This document shows, piece by piece, positions 16,405 through 26,010 of a stretch of 64,000 bases of DNA. A program made the translations under genes and the position numbers. Each line of letters starts with the position of its first letter. The stretch's first letter is position 1. This DNA comes from Desulfurobacterium atlanticum (GTDB lineage: Bacteria; Aquificota; Aquificia; Desulfurobacteriales; Desulfurobacteriaceae), in assembly GCF_900188395.1 (NCBI RefSeq), contig NZ_FZOB01000001.1, positions 244,981-308,980 of the forward strand, given 5' to 3'. Under the pieces are notes generated by a model that was not told the DNA's origin, ran no database searches, and saw only the letters and a program-made list of their open reading frames with translations.

Positions 16405-18998
16405 GATTTTTTCAGGTTTTTATTCTGATTTTTGTTTTTTCCTTGAAGGCGCAAGCGCAAGTTATAAACATAAGCTCTGATGTATATTTTCCTGAATATC
16501 TTAAAAAAGAGATAATAGCTCAATCAAAAAAAGTTTGTTCTGCTTCAAATTGCACACATGTAGTGGTAGAACTTTTGCGATTTTTAGGTTATGAAGCTGA
16601 GATAGATAACAATAATATAAGAATTGCCAGAAATTTAAAGATAACCTCTGTTTCTGTCAGGGGTCTTCCTGAATTTATGAAAAAGGATGAAAATATTGTC
16701 AAAAATTTCCTTTTAAACCAGATATATTCCTCTGAGCTTATAGAAAATGCAAGGCTTCTTCTTCTTTTTAAATTGAGAAGTGCAGGGTTTAAAGATGTAA
16801 AGATTAATGTAAAAACGGAAGAAACATTTAGAGGATATAGTGTTATTTTTAATATAGATAAGGGCCTTCCTCACGTAATAACAAAGATTTTGGTGGAGTG
16901 TGAAGTTCCTGACTTAAGAGCCATTGTTGAAAGAATTTTTTCCAAAGAAGTTGGGAAAAGATTTGACAGAGAACAGATTTTTGAAGTTGTAAAAGATATT
17001 GAAAAGAAGTTTTTAGAGCTTGGTTATTTTAATGTTGAAATTTCTTTTTCCTGGAAGGTCCTGAAGAAAAAGGAGAACAGAAAAGAAACAGTACTTATTA
17101 TAAAGGTTGTTCCAGGTAAAAGATATGTTATAAAGATAACAGGAAATAAACATATTAAAACAAAAAAGATTTTAAAGGTCCTTACTTTTAAAGAAGATAA
17201 AGCTTTTGATGAATTTGAAATTGAAAGAAGTATAGAAAATATCAAGAGACTTTATGGAAATAAAGGATTTCCTTATGTTAGAGTCTGGACGGAGTTGAAG
17301 GATTTAGATAATAATACTGTGCTGGTTAAGTTTATTATTAATGAGGGGAAAAGAGTAAAAATCAGAAAAGTTGCTTTAACTGTTAAGGGTCATCTTCAGA
17401 AAGATGATAAGGAAGAAGTTTTGAATATCTTAAACACTTTAAGATACAGTTATTATTCAGTCAAAAAAATTGAAGATAAGCTGGCAGAGCTTAAACTTTA
17501 TCTGAAAGATAAAGGGTATTTTGGAATAATTGTTAAATATAAGTTGCAGGGAAGGACACTTCTGTTTGACCTTGACGTTGAGGGAAGAAGAATTGTAAAA
17601 GAGATAGTCGGATTGCCCGGAGAGCTTCAAAACGAATTTAAATTGCCCGTTCCTTATAAAGCTGATTTTGAAACAAAACTTAGAATGAAAGTGGTTGAAT
17701 TTTTCACCTCTAAAGGATTTCTTGATGTAAAAGTAAATGTTGAGAAAAAAGAAACAAAGACAGGAAGCACTATTTATACGACTTTTAAAGTTAATATAAA
17801 TAAAGGGAAAAGATATAAAATCGGTTTTGTTATCTTTTCCGGATTAAAAAGAACGAAGGTAGATGTTCTAAATTCTATTACGGTTCTTAATCCGGGAAAG
17901 TTTTACAGTAGAAATTCTGTTATTGAACAGTATTCTCTTCTTTCAAGAACACAACTTTTTACAATGATAGATCTTAGAGAGATAAAGGTTTCTGAAGACG
18001 GTGTAGTTAATGTCGTGTACAATTTAGAGGAAGCACCACTGCTTCGTGTAAAGGGATTTGTTGGATATAGTTCTGATGCCGGTATCAGTTTGAAAACCTC
18101 TGGCAGTAGCAGTTCTCCTTTTGGCAGAGGATTTTACTTCTTCCTATCTGGAGAATATAGACAGGATGAAGGTTCAAATATCCTTTTTAAGGTTGGTAAA
18201 TCGGGTATCTTGGGTAAAAGGAACAGAGGATATTTAACATTAATTAGGAAAAGGGAAATTTTTGAAAGTTTTGATGTCGTTAGATATATAACAAGGGTTG
18301 AGGTATCAAGAAGACAATGGGGAAAAATAACTCAAAACTACGGACTTGAACTTGCAAGGGAGATAATGACTTCGGAGGGTATGGGAAAAGAGACATTTTA
18401 TAAAAAAACGTTTTATATAACTTCAGATTTTGATTGGAGAAACAGTTTTACAAATCCTGTGAAAGGTCACAGAATCTACAATAAACTGGCATATACAGGT
18501 GGTTTATTAGGAGGGGATGCCAGTTATTTCCTTTTTGAACTTAAAGGTTTGAAACTGAAGCCTTTTTTTAAAAATAAACTTATAGCTGCATTGAGGATAG
18601 GTACAGGTTATATAAAACCTTTAAAAGAAAATGGGGTTCCAATACAGGATAAATTTTATCTTGGAGGAGCTGAAAGCATAAGAGGGTATAGATACGGAAC
18701 GATTTCTCCTGTTGATAGTGATGGGAATTATATTGGTGGAGATTTCTATTCTCTTTTCAGTTTTGAGTTAAGGTATAATTTTCTTTCTTCTGTGCAACTT
18801 GCTACTTTTTATGATGCGGGGCAGGTTTTTCCAGAAATTGGTGATTTTACTTTTAACAACTGGTATAGTTCTGTTGGTATAGGATTCAGGTATTTGACTC
18901 CTGTGGGACCTTTAAGGGTGGATTATGGGTATAAACTTAAAAAGATACCTGGGCAGGGACCAGGTAGGTTTCATATCTCCTTTGGATTTCCTTTTTAG
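16401..18998 (+). CDS. bamA: Omp85 family outer-membrane assembly protein (BamA-like)
   Basis: 865 residues: signal peptide MRFFQVFILIFVFSLKAQA, several POTRA-like repeats between about 60 and 480 (each with the pattern K-I-x-G-N/L...L...Y.....GY/F, for example VIKITGNKHIKTKKIL and GFVIFSGLKRTKVDVL), then a 16-strand-type surface-antigen barrel to the terminal Phe. The VRGY-type motif SIRGYRYG and the final GPLRVDYGYKL are classic Omp85 features. BamA is the simplest assignment, but TamA-like proteins share this plan. It converges on the Pel operon, with one base between the stops. Confidence 0.8.
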   Translation: MRFFQVFILIFVFSLKAQAQVINISSDVYFPEYLKKEIIAQSKKVCSASNCTHVVVELLRFLGYEAEIDNNNIRIARNLKITSVSVRGLPEFMKKDENIVKNFLLNQIYSSELIENARLLLLFKLRSAGFKDVKINVKTEETFRGYSVIFNIDKGLPHVITKILVECEVPDLRAIVERIFSKEVGKRFDREQIFEVVKDIEKKFLELGYFNVEISFSWKVLKKKENRKETVLIIKVVPGKRYVIKITGNKHIKTKKILKVLTFKEDKAFDEFEIERSIENIKRLYGNKGFPYVRVWTELKDLDNNTVLVKFIINEGKRVKIRKVALTVKGHLQKDDKEEVLNILNTLRYSYYSVKKIEDKLAELKLYLKDKGYFGIIVKYKLQGRTLLFDLDVEGRRIVKEIVGLPGELQNEFKLPVPYKADFETKLRMKVVEFFTSKGFLDVKVNVEKKETKTGSTIYTTFKVNINKGKRYKIGFVIFSGLKRTKVDVLNSITVLNPGKFYSRNSVIEQYSLLSRTQLFTMIDLREIKVSEDGVVNVVYNLEEAPLLRVKGFVGYSSDAGISLKTSGSSSSPFGRGFYFFLSGEYRQDEGSNILFKVGKSGILGKRNRGYLTLIRKREIFESFDVVRYITRVEVSRRQWGKITQNYGLELAREIMTSEGMGKETFYKKTFYITSDFDWRNSFTNPVKGHRIYNKLAYTGGLLGGDASYFLFELKGLKLKPFFKNKLIAALRIGTGYIKPLKENGVPIQDKFYLGGAESIRGYRYGTISPVDSDGNYIGGDFYSLFSFELRYNFLSSVQLATFYDAGQVFPEIGDFTFNNWYSSVGIGFRYLTPVGPLRVDYGYKLKKIPGQGPGRFHISFGFPF

Positions 18999-18999
18999 T

Positions 19000-21900
19000 T
19001 TAGAACCATCTTTTGTAATTAACTCCAAAATTGATTGTTCTGTCTGCAGGAGATTCAGGATTAATGGTTAACCCTGTTTCAAGGTTTAAATTATCCCTTC
19101 CAAATATAGATCCTCCATATCCGCCACCTATAGAAATACCCGTTCCATACCTGGAATTATAGCTTATGCAGGTGTTGAAAAAAGGTCTCCATGTTCTTAC
19201 GAAACTGTTTCTGTTTTCATAGCCGAACTCAAATCCTGCTCCAACTTCAAAAGAGCTGTCTGGAAGTGCATCGGCCGGGGGATAAATTGTAAACCTATCA
19301 ATCAATGTGTTTTTATGATTTTCCGAGAAGAAAGTTTTTCTTATATAGCTTTTAAATGTAAAGTCAGGATAACCTATTCTGAGTTTGTAATAGCCTGATA
19401 AATTTAAAATGGTTACTTTTCCTATTTTCTCATCAGTTACAGTGTAATAATCAAAGCTTTTTATCTCTGAAGATGTATAAAATCTACTGCTTACAGGATA
19501 CTGAATGGATGCAGTAATACCTGTTTTATATCCTCCTGATATGAGATAGACAGATTCATCTGCCGGTTCTTTAAGATAGAAGCCAAGATCTGTGATGATG
19601 TTTCTTTTGAATTTATGAGAATATTCGAGTTTAAAGCCGATTTTCTCTTTAACATTTTTAAAGATTGTGGATGATGCTGAGAGTTTGCTTCTGTCAAGAA
19701 GTTTCAAAACAGAGATTTCTAATTTGTTTCTATTTTTAAGATAGGTATAATTTTCTTTTCCGTAGAGTTGTATATTTTCAAGAGAAATTTTAAGGTAGGT
19801 ATTATTTTTTACATATTTTTTGTAATTAAAGATATTTGTTAGCTGGTTGTAATCCTGTGAAAGTGTAAAAAAGCTTGATAGATTATAGCTGTTTTTGTAA
19901 GCTACCGTAAGATCCCTAAACTGTTTATAAAGGAGGGAATCGTAAGGGTTTTGGTCAAGTTTTTCAAATGCTGCATTATAAGCGTTTCCTGTTGCTTTGA
20001 TTTTTTCAAAGGCATACACTCTATCTCTTACAGGAAGTGTTTCTCCATATCTGTGCAGAATTTTTTTGATTTTCTCAGTGTTACTTTCTCTTAAAGTAAG
20101 AGAAAGTTGAAGCCAGGGTGAAACTTTCTCTTTTCTTTTTTGTACTTTATATTCCACTTTTTCATCTTCACCGATTTTCATCATGTGAGAATATAAAAGC
20201 TCTTTATATGTGTTTTCTGGAATGTTCTGTTTATATCTATTCAAGAGTTTTAAGTAATGACTGCGGTATAAAGAAGCTACTCTTAAATATGCAAGGAGAC
20301 TTTGAGGGTTTTCTATAAGTTTGTTTTCCGATTTATGCAATTTTCTGTATATTAAAAATCTGATTTTATTTGCTTCTTCTACTTTTCCATACACTTCAAG
20401 GATATCTGCTTTTAAAAGAAGTGTTTGGTAATCTGTTTTTTCTATTTTTTTGAATGCTGTAAGAGCTTTCTTGCCATTTTGAAGGTAAAGATATGCATTG
20501 GCAAAAATTTCAGGTATTTCATTTTCGTAGTTTTTAAACTTTTTGAGAACATTTAGCAATTCTTTTCTACTTTCAGGTGTGTTAATCTCTATCAGGAAAT
20601 TTATATAGGTTTTTAAAAGTTCTTTGTTTGGCGAAGAGGTAAGTCTATTTACGATAAGTTCCATCGCTTTATGACGGTTTCCTGTTTTTGAAAGTGCGAG
20701 TATGTAAACAGAGAAAGGATATTCCTGAGAGAGAATATTTTTTCTCTCTCTTTCAGGAAGGGAGTTGATGAAATTCACTATTTTTTGCCATTTTCCGATT
20801 TGAGCAGCAATGGATATAAAGTTTAAAATGAAGTCTTCCATCTTTGTTTTTTTGTATGCTTTTAATGTATAGAAAAGGGCTTCTTCAGGATTTTTCTCCG
20901 AAAGGTAGAGAATTAACAGAGAATAGTCATAAGGGGCTCCTTTCCCTGTGTCCATCAGTATTTTTGCCGCTTTTGCTGATGTTTTGTAGTCTCCTGTTAT
21001 CCAGGCGAGGGAGGATAGAAATCTCCAGAACTCATTATCGCTTTCTGGGGCTTTAGGTATAAATTTTTTTAAAATGTGTAGAGCCTTCTGAAATTTTTTC
21101 TGAGAAATGTAAATTTTTGCTTCAGTTATAGCATCTTTATATGTGAAAGCGTTTAGTTCCTTCAAATGTTCAAGATTTTCCAGAGCTTTTTCTTTATTCC
21201 CATAAAACCAGTGTATTTTTGCGATTTCTCTTATAATTTCAGGATTGTTTTTGTATAGTCTTTCGGCAAGTTTTATGGCTTTTTCTGATTCTCCCTCTTT
21301 TTGAAAAAGTGAAAATAGTTTTTTGTAGGTAACAACTTTTCTTCCATTTTTTGCTTCATTTTCTATAATTTTAAGAACAAGTTCGGTTTTTCCGGTGGCT
21401 GTTGCTATTGAATACAGTTTTTCAAAGACTTTTTCATCTTTAAACTTGAAATAAAGGGTGGAGTAAGCTTTAAGTGCTGTGTCCGTGTTGCCTGTCCATG
21501 TTGCTATTTGTGCGAGTTGTTCCCACCAGAATTTCTTTTCCGGATAATTTCTGGTTCCTATTTCTGCAACCTTAAGGGCTTTCTTAAGTTCTCTGTTGGC
21601 AAGGAATATCTTTAATGAAAGTTTGAAAATTTCTTCTCTTTTATCTTTTGTAATTTTTCTCTGGGAAGTTTGATAGTTGTTGCTATTTTTCAATTTTTTT
21701 GGGTCTGTGGGAACGAGGAGGTAGTTGCTTATTCCGCAATTTTTAAGAAATTTTGCTTTTTCTCTTAAATTTTTTACCGTTGGAGCAATTCCATATCTTA
21801 CAGTTATAAAACCTTTATCTGTTTTATAAAGGAACGTTTCTTTTTTTAAGCTATCAGGTAAACTTTGAATAAATTTTTTTGCTTTATCAACAGAATCAAA

Positions 21901-22254
21901 TGTTCCAAGCTGAATTGAGTATATTTTTTCTTCAGCGGTTAGTTCCTCTATTTTTTTTACTTTCTTTTTAATTGTTGGGGCTATATATGGGTTTTTGATA
22001 CCTGCATTTATCAGCACAGGTTTGAAATTTATTAGTTTTTTTACTTTGTCAGCCAGCTTGTATCTTACAGTTATAAGTCCTGATTGGGTTTTATAGATAA
22101 ACACCTCTTTTTTTAGATTTTTTGGCAATTTTGCTACGAATTTTTCTGCTTCTTTAAAAGAGTTGAAAGTTCCAAGTTGCCAGGAGTAAAAGATTTTTCC
22201 ATAAGCTGTTGCGGTAAAGATTAAACAAAAAACAGCTGTTTTAAAGCCCTTCAT
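19000..22254 (-). CDS. pelB: PelB-like outer-membrane secretin: two SPOR domains, TPR array, beta-barrel
   Basis: 1084 residues. Signal peptide, then two SPOR-like repeats (about 24-95 and 112-187) marked by FYSWQLGTFNSFKEAEKFV and IYSIQLGTFDSVDKAKKFI. A long TPR region follows (about 200-700), then a C-terminal barrel (about 790-1084) ending in a terminal Phe. PelB exports Pel polysaccharide across the outer membrane, with the TPRs guiding the polymer and binding PelA. SPOR domains bind denuded peptidoglycan, so here they may fix the exporter at the wall; that arrangement is unusual. The inner-membrane-anchored N-terminal part of typical PelB is encoded by the gene before it. Confidence 0.78.
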   Translation of the reverse strand: MKGFKTAVFCLIFTATAYGKIFYSWQLGTFNSFKEAEKFVAKLPKNLKKEVFIYKTQSGLITVRYKLADKVKKLINFKPVLINAGIKNPYIAPTIKKKVKKIEELTAEEKIYSIQLGTFDSVDKAKKFIQSLPDSLKKETFLYKTDKGFITVRYGIAPTVKNLREKAKFLKNCGISNYLLVPTDPKKLKNSNNYQTSQRKITKDKREEIFKLSLKIFLANRELKKALKVAEIGTRNYPEKKFWWEQLAQIATWTGNTDTALKAYSTLYFKFKDEKVFEKLYSIATATGKTELVLKIIENEAKNGRKVVTYKKLFSLFQKEGESEKAIKLAERLYKNNPEIIREIAKIHWFYGNKEKALENLEHLKELNAFTYKDAITEAKIYISQKKFQKALHILKKFIPKAPESDNEFWRFLSSLAWITGDYKTSAKAAKILMDTGKGAPYDYSLLILYLSEKNPEEALFYTLKAYKKTKMEDFILNFISIAAQIGKWQKIVNFINSLPERERKNILSQEYPFSVYILALSKTGNRHKAMELIVNRLTSSPNKELLKTYINFLIEINTPESRKELLNVLKKFKNYENEIPEIFANAYLYLQNGKKALTAFKKIEKTDYQTLLLKADILEVYGKVEEANKIRFLIYRKLHKSENKLIENPQSLLAYLRVASLYRSHYLKLLNRYKQNIPENTYKELLYSHMMKIGEDEKVEYKVQKRKEKVSPWLQLSLTLRESNTEKIKKILHRYGETLPVRDRVYAFEKIKATGNAYNAAFEKLDQNPYDSLLYKQFRDLTVAYKNSYNLSSFFTLSQDYNQLTNIFNYKKYVKNNTYLKISLENIQLYGKENYTYLKNRNKLEISVLKLLDRSKLSASSTIFKNVKEKIGFKLEYSHKFKRNIITDLGFYLKEPADESVYLISGGYKTGITASIQYPVSSRFYTSSEIKSFDYYTVTDEKIGKVTILNLSGYYKLRIGYPDFTFKSYIRKTFFSENHKNTLIDRFTIYPPADALPDSSFEVGAGFEFGYENRNSFVRTWRPFFNTCISYNSRYGTGISIGGGYGGSIFGRDNLNLETGLTINPESPADRTINFGVNYKRWF

Positions 22255-23342
22255 TTTTTCTCCCCGTAGATATCAATAGCTTTCTGTGCGATATGAACAG
22301 CGACTTTTCTGTCATTTAAAGCCATAACTGTGTGCAGTATAAAAAGAGCCATATTGGGGTTTGTAATATATTTTTCTCCATAGTTTTCAAGGAGATGCTT
22401 TGCAAGCTCATATTTCCCTGACCAGAGGGCAAGCTGAACAGTTTTCTTGAAGTAAAATTTGCTACGGTTTTTTTCAAACATTCTGTATGAAAATTTAAGA
22501 GCTGTATTGTAATCTTTTTCAAAAAGTGCCATATCTATAATCTTTTTTACATCGTCAGTAGAGAGAGCATCAAAAGATAGTAGGTCATTAGCGTATTTAT
22601 AGCCTCTGCTGTAATCTCCAATAGAGACAGAGAGATTAAAAGCCTCTTTTATATATTTTATTTTTCTGGTTCTTTCTGAAGTTTCAATTAATCTATCAAG
22701 ATACTTGAAAGCGTCATCATATTTTTTAAGTGTAATTGCCGTTTTGTAGGCTCTTTCCAGCCAGATTTTGGATTCATCGGCCTTTTTGCTGCTTATCAGG
22801 AGAGCAATATCATGGAAATTAAAGCTTAAGGCTTTTTTGTAAAGCTTTTCAAGATTTAAGGATGAGAATTCGCTTAAAGCAAGATACTTTATTAGATTTT
22901 TTAGCTCCTTCTTTAAAGCTTCCTTTCTTTTTCTATTTTTTTCTGCGAAAAACATCCTTTCATAAATCTCAAGTTTCATATATGCAATTTCTTTTTTACT
23001 AATTTTTTTGCTTTTTTCAAGTTCTTCTATAAGTTTCAGTGCTTCTTCATAGTTTCCTGCTTTTATATCACTTTTTATCAGAAGAATCATAAGTTCTGGA
23101 TTTTTTTCTATTTTGAGGAGTGTTTTTATATAAGTTTTTGAAAGACTTAAGTCCGGATTTCCGTTTTCTGTTTTAAGAAGTGATGATATCTCCTTTTCAG
23201 GAAATAGCAAAACTGCGAGAATGACAAGAAGCAGAATAAACACAAAAATTTCTATATTTGAAAATACTTTAACGCTTGCAATCTGCTTCCAGAATCCCTT
23301 TTTTCCCTTTAAATTTTGCAATTGTGTATTTTCCATTTTCAA
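22251..23342 (-). CDS. inner-membrane-anchored TPR protein of the Pel system (detached PelB N-terminus?)
   Basis: 363 residues: a short cytoplasmic head, one membrane helix (IEIFVFILLLVILAVLLF, about 31-48), then TPR-like helices to the end. The pel genes flank it tightly: it begins inside the pelA 3' end and overlaps pelB by four bases. Pseudomonas PelB has one inner-membrane helix, a TPR solenoid and a barrel in one chain, so this looks like that N-terminal part as a separate gene. Start is TTG 23342 or ATG 23336; neither has a better RBS case. Confidence 0.65.
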   Translation of the reverse strand: MKMENTQLQNLKGKKGFWKQIASVKVFSNIEIFVFILLLVILAVLLFPEKEISSLLKTENGNPDLSLSKTYIKTLLKIEKNPELMILLIKSDIKAGNYEEALKLIEELEKSKKISKKEIAYMKLEIYERMFFAEKNRKRKEALKKELKNLIKYLALSEFSSLNLEKLYKKALSFNFHDIALLISSKKADESKIWLERAYKTAITLKKYDDAFKYLDRLIETSERTRKIKYIKEAFNLSVSIGDYSRGYKYANDLLSFDALSTDDVKKIIDMALFEKDYNTALKFSYRMFEKNRSKFYFKKTVQLALWSGKYELAKHLLENYGEKYITNPNMALFILHTVMALNDRKVAVHIAQKAIDIYGEKK

Positions 23343-26010
23343 TCAGCTCCCCATTTTCTGATGTTTTGACATAGCAACCATTCCTTTTTATGAGGGTTAC
23401 TTCAAGAGAGTTTCCCAATGTCTCTAAATCTAATATAAAAGTTCCTTTCTCTTTAATATTAATAAATTTTTTAACAACACCGTTTGTTTCAACTATATAA
23501 AAGGAATTTCTGTCCTTTTTTGAGAAGGCTATTTTATAATCTCCCGAAGAGTCAAGGTGGATGTATAACTGGTTATTTATCTTTTTATATCCGATTACGC
23601 CTTTTGAGTTTTCAATGTCAGGATATCCAAAAGATAGAGGCACTTTTACCGTTCTTAAATTTCCATCGTTTTTTATAATCCATTTTTTTCCCTTTTTTGC
23701 AAGTGCTGTGGTTCTAAATTCAAGCACTTTTTGCGCGTATTGTGACAGAAACACAGGAATCGGTTTTTGATTTAAAGTCCATTTGTAAACTTCTTTAAGG
23801 GCTTTTAGTGAAGGTTTGAACGCTCCTGAATACCAGTGATAATATATACTGAGGGGTTTGAGTCTGTAAGGTTTTTCTGTAAGTTTGAATGTTTGAATGA
23901 CCTTTTTATAGGCGTCTTTTACCCTCCATCCATCGGTGTATATGTTTTCATTTTGAATCGGAGCATATATCTGGAAATAATTCCCGATATTGATTCCCAT
24001 AGGTGATACATAAGATAAGAAAGGATGGTTATTTGTTATTGTTGTATCTCCTCCGTTAACATTGTAAACTTTTGCCAGATAAGTGAGCTTAACTGCATTT
24101 TCTACAGGAACGCAATCTCCAGTCCATAGGAAAACTTTGACTTTTTTATTATCAGGCAGCAGGTTTTTGTTTATCCAGTTAATAGAACCTATAATCTCTT
24201 CTTTAATAGAAGGCGTATATCCTTTAATTTTTAAATAATAGCCATATTTTAGCTCTTTTTTTTCATGAGGATTAATTCCCTGTTCTATGAGGTAAAAATC
24301 TTTCCAGCTAAAGGGATGGGAAAAAGAGTGGCTTGCAGCTTCAACATTTTTCAGGCTGAATATGGATTTTGCTACTTTTATAAGTTTTTCTTTTCCTTCT
24401 GAAATTTCTCCAACGATTACAGATGCTGTATGAGGTATATCAGGGTATTTCTTTATAATTTCATCTCTTATTATTTGTGCTGGGATTTTATTTTCTGCAA
24501 ATGTTACCGTTCCGTTGAAGCCGTCTCCATCAATGTGGACTGTAAGTATTCTCCGTCCGTTTTCTGTCGTTACATCCATTGATGGAATATTCCCAAAAAT
24601 CTGTGAAAAGAACTTAAAAGGATTTACAACCCACAGGTCATTATCCATTATGGTTCTTATAAAATACTCTGAGTCGGCATATCCTCCCCATTTTGTTATG
24701 GCTATAGGTACATATTCTTCATTTACATTATTTACAAGTGTTAACAGAGATGTTCCATTTGCAGGTTTCTTCAGGACTTCCTTTGGTACAGGAGTTGCAT
24801 CTATTTCAAAATTGAGTATTCCACTTGAGTATTTAATTTTGAATCCCGATTTGATATCATTTCTATTTTCATAAATTTTTATACCTAATGAATTTAAAAG
24901 GAATTTCTCGTCAAACATTTCAGGATCTACTATAAATATTTTTTTTCTATTGCTTATCTCTTTTTTAATCCAGTTCTGGAGTTTGATTTTTTCCTTCTTA
25001 GACCCTTCTTTTTCAAGCCACACTATTGCGCCGGTGTATGAATCATCAAGATTGGGAAGATTGTCGCTGTTATAGAAAACAGGCACAAATCCAAGCCATT
25101 CAATAGGAAGTTGTACCATTGTGTGAAGTAAGCTGTCTGAATATGGAAGATTGGAAACAAGAGCTATCTTTCTCGGTATAAAGTGGTAAACTCCTTCTCC
25201 AATACCTTTAAGATGTTTGTCAGTTATCCAGGGAATAAAACCTGTGTTTTCTATCTTTCTGGCAAGTTTTTCTCTCAGATTAGCTTTTGATGGAGGAAGG
25301 TAATCTATGATAACAATTGGAAGGCCATACTTTTTTATCTTTTTGAGTTTTTGGGTGAGCCATTTTATATCTTCTTCGCTTTGATTTTTGTATTCAAGGT
25401 TTTTATCAAGACCGTAATGGAGAGATTCAACAATAATACCATCTATAAAACTATGAATTTTATCTATTATCTTAAAAGGTCTATTTACCAGTATCAGTTT
25501 TTTCGGGTATCTACTTTTAAGATTTTTTATAAACTCAACTTCTGCCTTTTCATAGGAATACCACTCTTTTTCAGGAAGCAAGTTCTGATACGAATCAACA
25601 GTATCAAGCATAAATCCGTCGTAATCTTTTAAAGAGGCTATCTTTCTGTTAAGAAATTCTCTGCATAGAGGTTTTCTAATATCAATAATAAAGCTTTTCC
25701 ATCGCTTGTTTTCTCCGATGAAACAGGTTTTTTTGAAGTTTTCACTTAAAGAGCTAATTTCACTTTTTTCAATTTCACCTATACTTACATAAGAAATCAG
25801 TTTTCCATATCTTTTTATATAGAATTTTTCCTTTTTAAACTTTTCAATCTGAAAAGTTGAAGGGTCAAGAATTATCCAGTCGTATAGATGTAAAATTTCG
25901 TCAGGAGGGTTAGAATAGATTACTGCAACGGAAGGATTTTTTCCGTGTGCATCTGAAATAAACAGATGAAAAACACTAAATAAGCATAAAAGTCCTGTAA
26001 TGAATCTCAC
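23269..26010 (-). CDS. pelA: PelA: Pel polysaccharide hydrolase/deacetylase
   Basis: 913 residues. A signal peptide leads into a GH114-like alpha-galactosaminidase domain (about 25-270), with YDWIILDPS, LISYVSIGE, DYDGFMLDTVDSY and IIVES giving the TIM-barrel acidic residues. A middle domain follows, and a polysaccharide deacetylase domain with the metal ligands in VHIDGDGF and SHSFSHPF. The C-terminus is beta-rich. PelA trims and partly de-N-acetylates Pel in the periplasm. Length is close to the Pseudomonas protein. It overlaps pelG by 35 bases. Confidence 0.85.
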   Translation of the reverse strand: MRFITGLLCLFSVFHLFISDAHGKNPSVAVIYSNPPDEILHLYDWIILDPSTFQIEKFKKEKFYIKRYGKLISYVSIGEIEKSEISSLSENFKKTCFIGENKRWKSFIIDIRKPLCREFLNRKIASLKDYDGFMLDTVDSYQNLLPEKEWYSYEKAEVEFIKNLKSRYPKKLILVNRPFKIIDKIHSFIDGIIVESLHYGLDKNLEYKNQSEEDIKWLTQKLKKIKKYGLPIVIIDYLPPSKANLREKLARKIENTGFIPWITDKHLKGIGEGVYHFIPRKIALVSNLPYSDSLLHTMVQLPIEWLGFVPVFYNSDNLPNLDDSYTGAIVWLEKEGSKKEKIKLQNWIKKEISNRKKIFIVDPEMFDEKFLLNSLGIKIYENRNDIKSGFKIKYSSGILNFEIDATPVPKEVLKKPANGTSLLTLVNNVNEEYVPIAITKWGGYADSEYFIRTIMDNDLWVVNPFKFFSQIFGNIPSMDVTTENGRRILTVHIDGDGFNGTVTFAENKIPAQIIRDEIIKKYPDIPHTASVIVGEISEGKEKLIKVAKSIFSLKNVEAASHSFSHPFSWKDFYLIEQGINPHEKKELKYGYYLKIKGYTPSIKEEIIGSINWINKNLLPDNKKVKVFLWTGDCVPVENAVKLTYLAKVYNVNGGDTTITNNHPFLSYVSPMGINIGNYFQIYAPIQNENIYTDGWRVKDAYKKVIQTFKLTEKPYRLKPLSIYYHWYSGAFKPSLKALKEVYKWTLNQKPIPVFLSQYAQKVLEFRTTALAKKGKKWIIKNDGNLRTVKVPLSFGYPDIENSKGVIGYKKINNQLYIHLDSSGDYKIAFSKKDRNSFYIVETNGVVKKFINIKEKGTFILDLETLGNSLEVTLIKRNGCYVKTSENGELIENGKYTIAKFKGKKGILEADCKR

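Noticed and set aside
15472-18998. tRNA or other structural RNA genes in the window
   Set aside because: No sequence with a T-arm consensus and clover-leaf spacing was seen in any intergenic gap.
22251-22254. PelB broken by a frameshift into two genes
   Set aside because: The downstream part has its own signal peptide and SPOR domains and a clean four-base start/stop overlap, so it is a real separate gene.
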